DNA of 64,000 nucleotides from Filosporella fistucella (lineage: Eukaryota; Ascomycota; Leotiomycetes; Helotiales), in NCBI GenBank assembly GCA_030077755.1, contig JAQJZZ010000008.1, forward strand, positions 1,736,001 through 1,800,000. Reading direction: 5' to 3'. The translations under genes and the position numbers were made by a program. Shown here in pieces: positions 44,463-56,651 of this stretch. The notes under the pieces are model-generated. The model made no database searches. It was not told the origin of the DNA and was given only the letters and a program-made list of their open reading frames with translations. Numbering within the stretch: the stretch's first letter is position 1; each line of letters starts with the position of its first letter.

Positions 44463-46657
44463 TTACAACATCTCCAACAAGAGTGCAGATCCCTTATTCC
44501 CTACCTCCTTTGGTGCAAATTTCGACTTTTTGGCTTTCTTTTCACTCGCACTCTCGGCTCTCACTCTCTTCGCCTTTTGCTCGGGCGTCTCTTCGGTAGC
44601 AGCCTTTTTGAGCTCCTTCTTCTTCGCCCTTAAGATCTCTAAAAGCTCCTCTTTCCGAGAGAATGAGCTGGATTCAGCGAGAGCCAATACCACAAATGAA
44701 GTTCCTCCTGTCGCCCACTCAATGATATGTTCCTTGATGTGGGGGTATAGGATATCGGAGAAATTTAGAGCTGGAATAACTGGAACGATTATTTTGGTAG
44801 ACGTATCAAAACGTCCTCCTGCGAGAAGTGACCTCAGCATTTTGCCAGCGGAGGGGCTGTTCGCAATGTGAGATGGTGGCTCAGTGTTTTCTTCTCCCTC
44901 CTCTACATCCGGCTGCACATAGCTAGGGTCACCAGCTGCGGCTCGAGCAACTGATTCTAGAGCAGCTGACTTGTCGCCTTCAGCACCGAACATGACCTCT
45001 GTCACGAACTGGCACCCAAAGGAGGTTGCTACAAGATCAGCCCCCGCAGTCTCGATGGCTTTTATGAGGTATGGCGATAACGATTTGGCCAACTCGGTCC
45101 GTCTGATTTCGGAGTCCTTTTTGCTGGTTGCTGCTCTGATTGTGTCGATTTCGGAGAGTATCTCAAGGTCGGAGCTTTGGCTAGGTTGGAAAAGCGACTT
45201 TGATCTGCCTTGGAAAAGATAAAGAAGGGTAGTCCGAGCATTGAGATCATTTGCTGAAAATACTATATTCTCGACTTGCTTTTCCGAATCTTTGCTTAAC
45301 AGCTCAGGGAATATTGAATTTGCCGTCATTTTGGTATCATCAATCACCTCGTAGGCGGTGAGGATGATGATGTGGCCGTGTTGATCAGCAGCCATGAGTT
45401 GGAGAGTATCTTTGTAGGTCCTCAGAAGTTGTTTACGATCTTTTGCGTTACCATATGCCAGAGCCAAAGAAACAACACGGGATCCAGATTTGGTAAAAGC
45501 CAGGTTTTTCAGCAAGTCGCCCTCCTCATCGCCCTTGATCAGCTCGATGAAATCAGTGATTTCTTCGGTTCCCGCTTTGGCGTTGAGAAAGTATTGAAGC
45601 ATGGCATCGTGAAGAAGCGTGAATCCAGTCATCTTCTTTTGAATAAGATGATTGATGAGTTCTTGTAAGGATCTCATGATAGGCGCTCGCTTTCCAGGTT
45701 CAGCTGCTAGAATATCTGACAGCTCACCGGACACTTTTTCAGTTTCATCCTTCTGGAAGAGTGCAAACTCTGCACCATACCATTCTCGCAATATGATTGC
45801 CTTTTGCTGTCTGGTGGCCACTCCTCGGTACACGTCGTCCAAGATCCAGGAAGCTTCAGGGTGCTTGATGAGTCGTCGAACGTTGCCGAAGAATTCTGGG
45901 ACAATTAGATCTCTGATTTCATCATCATTTTGAACCAGCAGTTTCCCAATGAGAAATTTCGCATATCTGCTTTCCGCTAGTTGTCGGTATGTACCAGCAA
46001 GCTCCTTCGCAATCACTCGTTTCTGTTCTGGATTGGCATACTTGATGGCGGTTTGCACTACTCTGACACTGTCGTGCTTCAGCACATAATCTTTTATTCT
46101 CCCAGTGATGATCTCGAATAGCTCTGTCACCAAAGTCTTCCGCTCCTCCTTTGGAACGTGCGACTTCCGGCGGAGACGCTCCCATATCTTTTTGGTTCGA
46201 GCCAATTCGTCTGCCAATGGCTTTGCAGCTTTCCTTTCTTGTGCCAATTGCTTCTGTTTAGCATGTGCTTCTTTCGAAGACTGGCCTGGTAGATCGTCAG
46301 AACATCAATCTCTGCATTGCTGTCATCCTTACTATTTGCGGCAACAGCCTTAACACGGTCTGGGTGCAGACCGTCTTCAGCTTTTGGGATATCTTCCTCC
46401 TCACTTCCAAACCCGCTCCCTTCCTCACTGATAGGTGCACCACCATCAGAGTCCATATCCTCCGAACCACTGGCGACCTCGACCTTTTTGGCTTTTACAT
46501 GCTTCTTCTCTGGTTTTGACTTTGTCTTCACAGCAGACTTGACGGCATGGGATTCGACTTTCGGTTTTTTGCTTCCCTTCGTGAGGTCGCCTTTGGCCGA
46601 CTCGGATTTCCTCTTTGTGCCAACCATTGCTAATTTTGTGGTGGTTGCTGTAGGCAT
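44463..46657 (-). CDS. PUF6: Puf6-type pumilio-repeat ribosome-biogenesis protein
   Basis: Two exons on the minus strand, 46657-46333 and 46285-44463, give 715 aa. The 47-bp intron (46286-46332) has a CTGAC branch site and the acceptor CTACCAG is chosen by phase, joining ...AANS to QSSKEAHAKQKQ. N-terminal ~110 residues are Lys-rich then acidic, like nucleolar proteins. Then come divergent PUF repeats (RLRRKSHVPKEERKTLVTELFEII; HDSVRVVQTAIKYANPEQ; YAKFLIGKLL) and the C-terminal CPL-like region. Yeast Puf6 binds rRNA for 60S assembly and represses ASH1 mRNA. The end is a basic Lys/Ala helix. Divergent from GIR2. A second Met at 46627 could be the start. Confidence 0.92.
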
Positions 46658-47033
46658 TGTGGTGGATACTGCAAAATATTCCGAGCTGCAAAAAAAAAGT
46701 TTCGACATTATCGTAATCGCCTATCGCAGGAGTTTATCAGTAGGGTGACCAGACTAGCTAGATGTGCCAATTTTGGACGTGTTACAATTAATCGCAACGA
46801 GTCTTATTCATCTACACAATATCACTTAAGCACTTAAAAGTTTGATAGATTTTTGGTTTAAGTTTAGTTCTCAGCCTTTACTCAATCCTACTTTCTTTGA
46901 CCAACAGCCGTACGTGAGTGCGGACCATATTTCAGCTTTCTGGCAGAGATACGACTATCGGACCCCGTACAAATTGATTGCAACCCCACCGCGAAGAATC
47001 TCTCCCTGAACAAGCAAGATTCAACCCCGCAAA
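46658..47033. promoter_or_regulatory. bidirectional promoter PUF6 / GIR2
   Basis: A 376-bp space between divergent start codons of two translation-related genes. It shows no obvious TATA box. Paired expression is an inference from the arrangement. Confidence 0.45.
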
Positions 47034-47826
47034 ATGGGTAGAGAAGAGCAAATTGAAGAGCGCGAGGTGCTTGACAGTATTTTTCCTGAAGAAATTCAAG
47101 GTGAATTTTTCCTCCACTATGGCTTATCATGCACTTGCCTGTAGCGGGGTCGCTGAAGACTGCTTCTCTCAATAGACTGACACTCTCACAGACATATCAG
47201 AAATTGAATACCGAATATCAGTGCTTCTAGACATCATCAACGACGAAGGGGACGACTCAGAATCACCTACTGTTATATTGCAGGTGAAATATCCCGATGG
47301 ATACCCCGAGGAACCCCCAATGTTGGACTTACTGTCACCACCCAATGCGCCTGTTCACCCATACTTCAGCGTCGCATCTGATAAGCAAACACTCCTCGAT
47401 GGCCTTTCAGAAACCATAGAAGAAAACATAGGCATGGCTATGATATTCACCATATATTCGACGCTGAAAGACAATGCAGAACAGCTTATTTCTGAACGAC
47501 AAGCTGCCGCGAGACGTGTACACGAGCTGAAACTGCTGGCTGCTGAGGCAGAGGAGAACAAAAAGTTCCATGGTACACCTGTGACACCTGAGACTTTTAC
47601 TATGTGGAGAGAAGGATTCAGAAAAGAGATGGAGGCCTTGAAGGTCAAGGAGGAGGAGGCAGAGGAGGCAGCTGAAAAGAAGAAGAATAGAGGAAAGGAT
47701 GCGGTGACCCTGTTAACGGGAAAGCAACTTTGGGAGAGGGGTCTTGCTGGGAAGATTGAAGAAGATGAGGATGATGTTGAGGATGGACCAGTCGATGAGA
47801 TGGAGAAAATGAAAGTTGAAGCTTAA
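47034..47826 (+). CDS. GIR2: RWD-domain protein Gir2 (Rbg2/Gcn1-pathway)
   Basis: Two exons, 47034-47100 and 47192-47826, give 233 aa; the intron is 91 bp. Residues 1-110 form an RWD domain: EEQIEEREVLDSIFPEEI, ISVLLDI, VILQVKYPDGYPEEPPML (the YPxxxP core) and a final helix with ENIGMAMIFTIYSTLKDNAEQLI. A charged coiled coil and an acidic tail (EEDEDDVEDGP) follow. This is the layout of Gir2/RWDD1, partner of the translational GTPase Rbg2 and a competitor of Gcn2 for Gcn1. The start codon gives the standard N-terminal helix. Confidence 0.88.
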
Positions 47827-48091
47827 GGTTTCTGTTCGTGTTGGAAAAAGCGTAGATTTTATGAGTCACGGAGGAGTTGCATTGCACGGCGTCATTGAAA
47901 CTGGAGGACATAGACATGCTTCGCAAGCCATCTATATTATCCGAATTTCCAAAGCTTTTACAATATACATTTCTACACCATAAGTTGGTCGAAGCTGGCG
48001 GACATGAAGTCAACAACCACAGGTATCAAACACAATTTTGAGACTCCCCCACCAGTACGCCGACAATGATATTCCGAGCTCCAAAGCTGTT

Positions 48092-49285
48092 CTATGCACC
48101 TCCCATCTCTTCATCCTCATCGCTGCCATCGTCTACCCAATCTTCCACATATTCCTCCTCTGGATCTCCAGCCACTGCTTTTCCACCTAAAGCAGTGTTT
48201 AGAAGAGCAAGTAGTTCCTTCGCATGCTCTCCTAGCCGATCATCTTCATAATTTTGCTGTTCGAATAGCCGGAGACTATGATTCAGCCACTGTCTGCTGG
48301 ATATCCATGTAACTTTCCAGCTTTCGCCCTCATCGTTCTCAACCTTTACTTCCCCACCCTTCTGCTTCTGACCCATGATGTATAGGCCCCATCCACCGAG
48401 ATACCAAACCTCGACACTGCTATCGTCTTCACCAACTAGTCTTTCCAAAACCTCGATAGCTTCAACATCCAGATCAGCCTCCATCAAAAGTCTTGCCAAA
48501 CTAACTCGTGTAGGAAAATCTGGCACAATTGGATCCTCGGGCGGCAGGTCTTTCCACAGATCTAAACTTCTTTTAAGCGCAGCTTGAGCATCTTCTATCC
48601 GCTGTTGAGAAATCCTGACATTTGCAAGTGTTTGCCATGGCTCAGCAAACCCAGGCGCCACCATCGTAGCCTCTGTTACCAATGCCTCACATTTCTGTTC
48701 TGCATCCTCTTCCCAGCTCAGATCTGTCATGTATACCTCCACTACACCACAAAGTGCCACAGCCAGTTTCCTGGACTTCTCTGCGAAAAGCTCCTCTGTC
48801 TCTTCATTCTTCTTTTTGCTGTCCAATAAAGCTTGAATCTGCAGTCTTAAACTGAGCGCTCCTTTCTCAAACCAATCCACACTATCTTGACCTCCCTCTT
48901 CACTCAATTGCGCTAACCAAAGGAATTTTTCTGCCCCTCCTCCATTTTCTTCGCCGACTGACCCATCTTCGTCAATCGCAGCTGCTTGCAGAAAAAATCG
49001 TCGCGCCGACTCGATATCGCCCAGTTCAACATATATTTCGCCTAGTAAGTTCAAGGCTGGTAGTGCTTCCACAGATTCCACATCCAGGAGCGTAAGAGCT
49101 TTCTCTGCTAACGGCACAGAAGCCTCGATGTCGCCTTGTTGAAGCTTGGATGCGGCTTGCGCGAGGAGGTCGATGGGCGACATAGTGGGAGACTTCGAGG
49201 AATTGGCAGCTATACCGTTAACAGCTGAAATTTCGCGCTTCTTCGATTTCTTGTCTTTTTTGCTGTTGGGTTTAGTTTTCGCCAT
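48092..49285 (-). CDS. ACL4: TPR protein Acl4, dedicated chaperone of ribosomal protein L4
   Basis: Single exon of 397 aa on the minus strand. A Lys-rich start (KTKPNSKKDKKSKKRE) precedes tetratricopeptide helices: DLLAQAASKLQQGDIEASVPLAEKAL, ALPALNLLGEIYVELGDIESARRFFLQAA, AEPWQTLANVRISQQRIEDAQAALKRSLDL, and a C-terminal acidic tail (EEEYVEDWVDDGSDEDEEMGGA, split in reading). Length and order match yeast Acl4, which binds nascent uL4 and escorts it to the pre-60S particle. A general TPR protein is the alternative, but the size and acidic end fit Acl4 well. Convergent with GIR2, 265 bp apart. Confidence 0.82.
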   Translation of the reverse strand: MAKTKPNSKKDKKSKKREISAVNGIAANSSKSPTMSPIDLLAQAASKLQQGDIEASVPLAEKALTLLDVESVEALPALNLLGEIYVELGDIESARRFFLQAAAIDEDGSVGEENGGGAEKFLWLAQLSEEGGQDSVDWFEKGALSLRLQIQALLDSKKKNEETEELFAEKSRKLAVALCGVVEVYMTDLSWEEDAEQKCEALVTEATMVAPGFAEPWQTLANVRISQQRIEDAQAALKRSLDLWKDLPPEDPIVPDFPTRVSLARLLMEADLDVEAIEVLERLVGEDDSSVEVWYLGGWGLYIMGQKQKGGEVKVENDEGESWKVTWISSRQWLNHSLRLFEQQNYEDDRLGEHAKELLALLNTALGGKAVAGDPEEEYVEDWVDDGSDEDEEMGGA

Positions 49286-50106
49286 GTTGTGTTTTTCTTT
49301 CGCTCACTCTTCTGCTATGATGTTTTTTTCTTTGGTGGAGATAGCGATTGGCACGACCTAGCGCGGATTTTTCTGAGGACCCCTCCTCCAGACCCTTGCA
49401 TGTACGGGATGAAGCATGAGAATCTTATGACGAGATCACCGAGGTACGAAAAAAATAGAGAAATATTGCAGGGAAATTTGTTTTTGATTGATGAAACTTG
49501 CGAGTATCAGGTGCTTCTCAAACCTGTAAAGCCAAAAGCTATCTTGATGACAATGACAGCCTACCTTTTGGGGGAACCTTAAGTTTTTGCGATCATGACG
49601 AGACATGTATGAAATGGCAACTGCGGTGGACCTTACAATTGTTAGGGAAGAGCTCCCTCCCATCTGTCTTCATACACAGATATCCATAGAACACGTTCAC
49701 GCACATTGTCTTCCTTGACGACAATCGCCCTTCCACAGTCCCGTAGCAGTGGTGCAACGATAGTACAGCCCGCGTAAGTTACAACACTCTTACCACTATT
49801 ACACCACAAGCGCAAAATCTACACGTCTTCTCACGATTGGGGTACGGTTGATTGAATGTTTTAAGAACCTAAAGTCTCCTTATAAGGTAGTCACGACGGG
49901 GTTGGAAAGGCTCAGATGACTTCGTTCATTATTATTATCTGGCTACGAGCCGTAGATGCATGATCTAAGCCGATGTGTTTTCCTGAAGTGATTGTGCACG
50001 TACAAGTACTTCGAATACCAAAAGAACCCATGTACCAACGCCCCAGATCCCAATAATGCGGTTGTCAATATGTGCTAGAAAAGGTAACAGTACGGTGGGT
50101 GCCGTA
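49286..50106. other. intergenic region
   Basis: Contains the ACL4 promoter and the 3' flank of the next minus-strand gene. No coding signal was found. Confidence 0.5.
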
Positions 50107-50992
50107 TCAATGGACATCCTTCGATCCTGCAGTTCCCGGACGCTGGATACTTCCAAGCTCTTCACCTACTCCGGACTGACCTCTCTTACGCCCTCCAATA
50201 TGAAATCTAGAGGCAGTGGGTGACTGAGCCGTGGGTTCTGAGTTGTCTCCAAATTTTGAAAAGAATCCTTTTTTCTTTGGCTGCTTCGCCTCGTCATTCA
50301 GCCCGACGTCCTCGAAGCCTTCTTCGGCCGTTGGAGGCTGTCTTTCGAATCGTCGTTCATTCATCGATGATCGAGGAAGTCTTGGGAGCCGTGCAGTATC
50401 AAGGCTTTGTCGCCCAATTTCGTGATGAACAATGGGGGATCTGGCTGAGACATCCTACAAAATTGATCAGTCTGTGTGTGGTCCCGGCCATGCGGATCAG
50501 CTCACAAAAGATCTCCTATAAGAATCAAATGATTCGCGCGATATTGAAAAGGGCTCAATTTCCGATTCGCTATCTCTGGTACTGTTTGAGGTTCCAGAAG
50601 GATTTGAACGTCGCGGCCAGAAGCTCTTTTTCTCTGGCGGGGATGGCTCGCAGCAAGTCAGTAGAGGTCTACAAGATTCAAGATTATATGACATACGGGC
50701 AAGTAAACTCCGCTATCATTGACAACTGTTGTTTCGTAGGTCAGTCGCGATTTTCAGATATTATTTCAATTGCTGTCAAACGCATCTTGTTTCGACGCAT
50801 ACCTGACATTTTATATTCCACTGGCTCCTGGCTTTTCCGGCTGCTGATACTCATGGAAGAAGAGCCCTTGGTATCAACTTTCTCAAACGCTGGTCGGGTG
50901 CGATTCTGCGACAAAGACCCTCCCTCTTCATATGGCGGCTGCAGACCGGTCTGCACATCAGGGCGTTTTGTGAAAGGATTCCGAATAGGCAT
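50107..50992 (-). CDS. conserved fungal protein of unknown function (disordered, NDSGVYLPPSPPEKKSFW motif)
   Basis: Four exons on the minus strand: 50992-50803, 50725-50697, 50646-50506, 50454-50107; 235 aa. Exon 2 is only 29 bases but is required: it encodes VNDSGVYLP and joins to PSPPEKKSFWPRR, a block I recall as conserved in ascomycete proteins of unknown role. The rest is Ser/Pro/Arg/Glu-rich and disordered, with a second conserved block PPTAEEGFEDVGLNDE and a Lys-rich KKKGFFSKFGD. No membrane segment, no enzyme motif. All introns (77, 50, 51 bp) are GT..AG with CTGAC/CTGAT branch-like sites. Confidence 0.85.
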
Positions 50993-53447
50993 TGTGGGAG
51001 GTTTTGAGTGGAAAGTTGTTTGCTAGATATTCAAGCCGGATGAAGCGGTGATACAATAACTCCGGACGATTTCGTGTAGATTCACAGACCTGGCGGTAGA
51101 AGAAGAACTCGTGACGTTATTCCAACGTCTCGATGCACTGGGGGATAAAGTCGCCTTGGTACATAACCCTAACCAATCGGCTCGTACGTCCGTTACCTAC
51201 GAAGAACCTGGAAGCCATCCGGCAGATTACTTGTTCTTCCCCTCCAACATTTTTTCGAGAATCGACTTGGAGCAGTGTACATTTAACGCCGAGAGCTTCT
51301 TATGATTGAATAAAGGGCATGAAATATCGTAACTGTCGGGTAAGGAGAGGCCAGGCTCAAGCTTAGAGTGTCCAATAATTAGGGACGACTGCTGTGGTGC
51401 ATCACAGACAATACTTCGGGCTGTGGCGTCAACTAACCATATCAATTCTGCGTCCGATGAAGCATTCCACTCTTAACAGACAGTGGGCAAGCTTTAAGAG
51501 TGAATTGCTCAGAACATAGAAGCACTGAGCCCAGGCCTGACCTCTACAGGGCGAATTGATACGACGTCAATTGCTTCAGCTTCAGCCCACACGAAGTCGA
51601 AAGGTCTGTATATAGTGCCTGAACCTTCGTGTTCCTGATCAACTTGCAACAGCTGAGGCTGCATCATGCTGGTGGAGAAACCGGTTGCAGAGAGCTGAAC
51701 CAGGGAGGCGAATGTCTTATATCTGTGCCGCTGTTTTGCTTTTCAAACATTATTTTCTGGAATCATGAATTCCAAGCCTGCTCGTCGGGCTGGTCCAGGG
51801 ACCCTGCCAGAAAAAATTGTTGACAGCTGTGGCGGGAAGATAATAGGTGGTTATAAAAGAACTCTGGGGTATATGGGGCGTTCTGGTATGAAGCTTTAAT
51901 GCAAGTCTACTCAATAGTTGATCTCTGTACTAGGCTTGCGATTTGCTACATCATTTGTCTTGTCTTCCAATAAAAAAGTGATTTGTTTCTCAAGATTATT
52001 GTTGATCTGTGGAGGTGCCTGATGTCCATGTCGTTCCAAGGTACCCTTGACAGCTTGCTCAGTATCGGGACGACGAGAACTTTGTAGACACACTCATTGA
52101 GTTTGCGGAGAAAAAGCTCTTGTTGTAGATCCCGCTCTCATGCCGACTCGTCTCACAATATCCTCGCCGGCTGTCGGCAAAGGCTCATCTAGGTTCATTC
52201 TGATACGATCCTAGATTACTGGGAGTCCGTGTGGTGTGTGTTGTTGCTTGAGGCTTTGCAAATTCTTTGGGCCGATGATGATCTGGTGCAGATCTGGAGA
52301 ACGCACAGGTCCAAAAATAGTCTTGGAAAAGGGGCCGCTTGGTTCTCACATACCACTGTATTACCACATCAGCGCATCGACCACATCCGCCAATGAAGCT
52401 AGTAGGTTTTCTTCTCCTGGTGAACCACGAACATCCTGACTGCATCGTGCTTTTACCTCATATGGACTTGCTGTGCATGATGGGATCGCCCCGCCCGATG
52501 AGGTCGTTTCTGGCCCGAACCTGCACATGAGAAAAAGCCTTTCTGTCCCGTAACGTTAGTTGGGACACAATAATACGAACAAGGATGTGGGAGAAGTCGC
52601 TGTTTCGTTGTTTTCTGCCATATATATGGGAAGAAACAAAATGGAGCCCATCCGCTGGCGGAAGACTGCTGTGATAAAGCAGGACTTGGTCAGTCCATTA
52701 TTCACTGTACTATCGAATCTCCAGCGCGAGTAGATGATTCATTCCATTTCATCAACAGTCACTCGTTATTTGCAATCATTTCGAATGCTGCGATAATTCT
52801 GCCACACTCTCCTATCAATCTTTTCATTCCAATCTTCCCAATTCCCGCGTTCTCCACAGTGTTCGTCACACAGAATAATACACTACCGTTGCGCAAAAAT
52901 CCCCTTTAAGACTGGACGCTTTTCGCATCATTACCTGCAGCTATCCGAACCAACACATCAGAATTACCAGTTGGAACAAGGTAGCCAGTCGGGACTGTCA
53001 GGTTTTTATCCCAAGAGCTTCGATCACTACATCAAAAACTTCTTTTGGTGTTTATATCTACGGAAGGAAAGGCAAATTTGATAAATTAACGAAACAAGAC
53101 CGGTATATTTCGTTTACCCGTTCCTTGAACCATCAGACGGTCGAGGTACCTCCCCACCAATATCAAGGTTGGTGATCAATTCACGCCTGCTCGACTCCGT
53201 CAAGACTTCCAGGTTGCTCCCGCCCAAAGTGCTACCCAATTGACGTGTCTACCCTTTTCGGAAAAGCAGCAGCCTCGTCGTCCTTTCCTGAGCGATCCTG
53301 GGAAGCGATTTCGACGAATATAGTCCCATCTCTTGGGCTACCTATTGATTCCCAGGTATTTATAACGACAAAATACTTTCGGCTTGTCTTACAGTTCAGC
53401 CTCGAGCTCGAGTTTATAATCTCAATTGGTTACCCACAGCGATCACG
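50993..53447. other. 2.5-kb gene-free region
   Basis: I see no gene. Open frames on both strands are short, shifted and unlike proteins. The last ~700 bases are pyrimidine-rich and are probably the promoter and 5' leader of the gene at 53448. A TATAAAAG sequence near 51848 leads into no recognisable frame; a noncoding transcript is possible but unsupported. Confidence 0.5.
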
Positions 53448-54772
53448 ATGTTCTTCACTTCCTGGAAGCTCTGGGAGCAGATGACCTTCGTAAGTTATCC
53501 GACCTTCCAGTGGTGGAGCTACCGGGCCCTAATTCTGTCTAGGTCCTGGGTACCGCTATTCTAATCGTGTTTGCAATCGGGTATGGCAAATTGCTTCGAA
53601 CGAACAGGATCATCAAAAAACAAGAGCTAGTTGATGAGGAGAAGCGGATGAAAATCCAGGAACTGAGAAATAGTGGTCAAATTGTGGAGTCACGAAGGTC
53701 TCACGATATACCATTTGGCGTAAGAGCGATTCAAAGTGGCATACAAGTCGATGGGATATGGATTTCACAGACGCCCACGCCAGTTCCAAGCGAGTTGAAA
53801 CTTGGACACCTGCGCACCAGCTCAACCGATCTACTGGCTACTGTGGATTCCAGCATTGCTGCTCAAGCATCTATGGATAGACCTCATGAAGTAGTAAGGC
53901 CATCTTCCAGACAGGCTCGTTCAACATTCCAGCAAGATGATATGCCGGGTCTGGCTATGGACAAAGTCCTCGAAGCGTCGATTGACAGACCTAATTCAGC
54001 GGGCACTCGCATGTCGTACAAGCCTCGAAGATCATCACACCTCCGACAGGGCAGCCATGGTCTTTATGATGAGGATACATTGGACCAGCTCGAAGGAAGA
54101 CCAATGTCTAGAGCTTCAAAAGCCAAAGTCCGGAGCCATCGACCTCGAGGTTCCCGGCACTTCGACACAGAACCGGAGTCATCAGCTGCAGATAATGAGC
54201 AGTCATCTGAACCGTCGTCTGATTCAGAGGCTTCTTTATCGCATCAGATAGATGCCCCAGCTGCAATTTCATCGGGATCATTTACCGCTGAGACACCACA
54301 TCTAGAGAGTCCACTACTGGGCGTCGCGAACAAAGGTTCTGGTAAATCGGTCATTGTTCCTAAACCGCTTCATAGCGCTAAGGCAGAATATTTCTCAATT
54401 TCGTTGGACTCTCCAGGTCGCGAAGCATCGGATCCATTCATTACGCCACTCGCAAGCCCGCTTGCGTCGCCACCGGAATCTGGATCTGACATCCAACCAA
54501 GTTCGTCATCCATCCATCAAGGCGTACCCCCGCGGTCCTCATCTCCTTTTGTCCCCGGGGAGCTTCATGCGAACAAGACAGTCAGGAAGGTCAATTCGGG
54601 ATTTGAAGTGCTACCAGCTGGTACATTCGGTGTCCCAAATGAATTCAAAGGAAAGGGTGTTGACACCGATTATGATGAGGATTCAGGTGAGAGAAGGCAA
54701 TCAAAGCTTCAGAAGAAGAACCGAGTTTCGACGAGCGGCCGGCGCCCTTCGATGACGACCGATAGACCTTGA
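53448..54772 (+). CDS. fungal single-pass membrane protein of unknown function
   Basis: Two exons, 53448-53489 and 53543-54772, give 423 aa; the 53-bp intron ends CTGTCTAG. The 14-residue first exon (MFFTSWKLWEQMTF) leads straight into a helix FVLGTAILIVFAIGYGKLL and then a basic KLLRTNRIIKKQE, so the protein is an N-terminally anchored membrane protein with its bulk in the cytosol (positive-inside reasoning). The remainder is Ser/Pro/Arg-rich, disordered, with conserved-looking FGVRAIQSGIQVDGIWIS and SGFEVLPAGTFG. I recall this N-terminus as conserved in filamentous ascomycetes but no function is known to me. Confidence 0.85.
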
Positions 54773-55487
54773 CCGGTTGAAGATAGATGCAGATCTAGGC
54801 TTTTACTTTGTCTGCATGATATCAATACCGAAGGGCTCATCTTAGGGAAACATTACCGTCATTCCCAGCAATTATGGAGACCCGAAACATAATTGGAGCA
54901 AATAGAAATGATACAACGGGGCTCTATATATCACTAAAAGACTGGAGGTGCTCGCTTTTCACGACTATCTACTGCTTTGAAAGCAACGACACTGCTCGAG
55001 GGATTCGAATATGTTCAAAAGATGGAGTGATTGTTCATAAGAGAATAAATGTCAAGTAATATAATGACTAAATGCACAGTTAGCAAGAGACGAGAAAAGT
55101 ATTCTGCAAAGTTAAGAGTCAAAGACATAATTTACATAGAAGTATATACCATGTGTAAATGCAATCCGTCTTCGATCAAGGAAGAATTATATTTTGCATC
55201 CATAGCCAAAGATTCTCGGTCTAGGTAAGCTCTCACGAGCCAGATGACTTGATGCTTCGATATTGTACACTGTTTGTAAGTAAATTAGACGGATCCACTG
55301 CTTGGTACTGGTGGAGTCAAGTTGCTGGGCTGGTGGTGAATCTGAACTGATCATGTGATCACGCGCCAGTAAATGTTTTGTCGAGTGTGGAGGCACGACG
55401 CGCCATACGCGTTCAGTCAACAACATCTCTGTGCCATCTTGACCGACACACCAGAATATCACACCACTACTCGAACACGAAGTCAGC
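54773..55487. promoter_or_regulatory. RAD51 promoter with MluI-box motifs
   Basis: Within 130 bp of the RAD51 start are three ACGCG cores: ACGCGCC at 55361-55367, ACGCGCC at 55398-55404, and the palindrome ACGCGT at 55407-55412. These match the MCB sites bound by MBF in yeasts at G1/S and DNA-repair genes. The rest of this stretch is AT-rich with no gene. Confidence 0.55.
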
Positions 55488-56651
55488 ATGCCCTCCGACG
55501 AAATAGAAGGATCGCAGTCAGTCATGGAGGAGAGTGGAGTTGGAGGACCTGGTGCTCCAACCCCGCTCTCAGCGCTGGAGGTTTGTCCTTATTGCATCAA
55601 ATGCTTACTCGATTAAATCTAATTACTTTCTCCTCAGGGCGTTGCGGGACTGACCAAGAGAGATATTCAATTAATTATTGAGGGTGGCTATAACACGGTC
55701 GAGTCAGTTGCATACACTCCACGCAGAATCTTAGAGCAAATTAAAGGCATCTCGGAGCAAAAGGCGACGAAGATCTTAACAGAAGGTGGGTGCCTTTGCC
55801 ATCGCTTGTATCCTGCAAGCACGTACTAACTATACAAAGCATCGAAGTTGGTTCCCATGGGCTTCACGACAGCGACCGAAATGCACCAGCGCCGTAGTGA
55901 ATTAATATCTATTACCACCGGTTCTAAGCAGCTTGATACCTTGTTAGCAGGAGGCATCGAAACCGGTTCCGTGACAGAAATTTTCGGAGAATTCAGGACT
56001 GGAAAGAGTCAAATCTGTCATACTCTGGCTGTCACTTGCCAGTTGCCATTTGACATGGGTGGAGGTGAAGGGAAATGTCTATATATTGATACCGAAGGAA
56101 CATTCCGACCCGTCCGTCTTCTCGCAGTAGCCAACCGATATGGACTTTCAGGAGAAGAAGTCTTGGACAACGTTGCCTATGCTCGGGCTTACAATTCCGA
56201 CCATCAACTTCAGCTGTTAAATCAGGCGTCCGCAATGATGTGCGAGACCCGGTTTTCACTCCTTATTGTTGACAGCGCTACCTCTCTCTATCGAACGGAT
56301 TTCGTTGGGCGAGGAGAACTGTCCTCCAGGCAGACTCACCTGGCTAAATTTATGCGGACACTTCAGCGTTTGGCTGATGAGTTCGGTATCGCCGTAGTCA
56401 TCACGAATCAGGTTGTCGCTCAAGTTGACGGTGGTCCAAGTGCAATGTTCAATCCCGATCCAAAGAAACCGATCGGAGGAAACATCATTGCGCATGCCAG
56501 TACCACCAGATTAAGTCTCAAGAAAGGAAGGGGGGAGACGAGAATTTGTAAGATCTATGACAGCCCGTGCCTGCCGGAGAGCGATTGTCTCTTTGCCATC
56601 AATGAGGATGGTATTGGTGATCCAAGTCCGAAAGACCTGGAAAAGGACTAA
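55488..56651 (+). CDS. RAD51: Rad51 recombinase
   Basis: Three exons, 55488-55580, 55638-55785 and 55840-56651, give 350 aa, the usual length. The N-terminal helix-hairpin-helix domain ([35 protein letters not shown]) is followed by the ATPase core with Walker A GEFRTGKS (130-137), the [12 protein letters not shown] strand, the L1 loop region ([16 protein letters not shown]), and Walker [17 protein letters not shown] and [22 protein letters not shown] complete the L2 and C-terminal part. It forms the nucleoprotein filament for strand exchange in homologous repair. Intron positions (after the first 31 codons, and after TE) are phase 0 and 1. Confidence 0.98.

Noticed and set aside
50993..53447. 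Possible degraded transposon in the long gap
   Set aside because: No terminal repeats, target duplication, transposase or reverse-transcriptase motifs could be read.
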